Source: Suillus spraguei (lineage: Eukaryota; Basidiomycota; Agaricomycetes; Boletales; Suillaceae). Taken from it: a stretch of DNA of 21,738 nt. The position numbers were made by a program, and so were the translations under genes. This document shows positions 21,701 through 21,738 of this stretch, one piece after another (position 1 is the stretch's first letter; each line of letters opens with the position of its first letter). The stretch covers positions 1 through 21,738 of the forward strand of contig JABCPU010000908.1 in assembly GCA_016800925.1 (NCBI GenBank). The letters are read 5' to 3'. A model generated the notes under the pieces. It searched no databases. It worked only from the letters and a program-made list of their open reading frames with translations, and was not told where the DNA came from.

Positions 21701-21738
21701 CGATTACGGGGGCGTAGTCGCGAAAACATATAGATAGT

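Overview
The window is nuclear DNA of a filamentous fungus, most likely a basidiomycete (Agaricomycetes). It has many 45-60 nt introns, and protein segments closely resembling basidiomycete versions of amidase, Sec23, histidyl-tRNA synthetase, ethanolamine/cholinephosphotransferase, Tao3/PAG1, Xrn1, GMP synthase and MFS/ABC transporters. I see no bacterial gene organisation, and I do not assign a genus. All calls come from hand translation of the given sequence; no database search was run.

Layout. (1) 1-172: start of a small zinc-finger-like reading frame running off the left edge. (2) 597-4060: repeats. These are a 112/143-bp higher-order satellite, decayed relatives of it, a 107-bp duplication, a TGCGAA hexamer run and a 67-bp tandem repeat. 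(3) 4480-20065: a mosaic of gene pieces. On the minus strand, reading 10.8 to 4.5 kb, it holds the 5' part of an EPT1/CPT1-type phosphotransferase, the 3' half of histidyl-tRNA synthetase, the middle/C-terminal part of Sec23, and an amidase whose intron has received a piece of a cysteine-rich protein. On the plus strand lie a Tao3/PAG1 piece and a long Xrn1 piece enclosed by a 45-bp inverted repeat. On the minus strand again lie an uncharacterised C-terminal exon, a nearly full-length MFS transporter, an unrecognised piece, GMP synthase, a Ser/Thr-rich piece and an ABC-G membrane piece. (4) 20530-21700: two further minisatellites.

The pieces keep their introns, so they are DNA-level copies and not retrocopies. 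They start and stop inside codons, domains or introns, abut one another with little or no spacer, and carry frameshifts, TGA stops, internal deletions and one lost catalytic Asp. No complete intact gene is visible; the MFS gene comes closest. The pieces therefore do not form a pathway. The question the window raises is how fragments of unrelated, normally single-copy genes were joined between satellite blocks. Candidates are gene capture by a Helitron- or Pack-TIR-like element, a supernumerary or subtelomeric rearrangement zone, or an assembly chimera. The last must be excluded first, because several frameshifts are one-base changes in or near short homopolymers.
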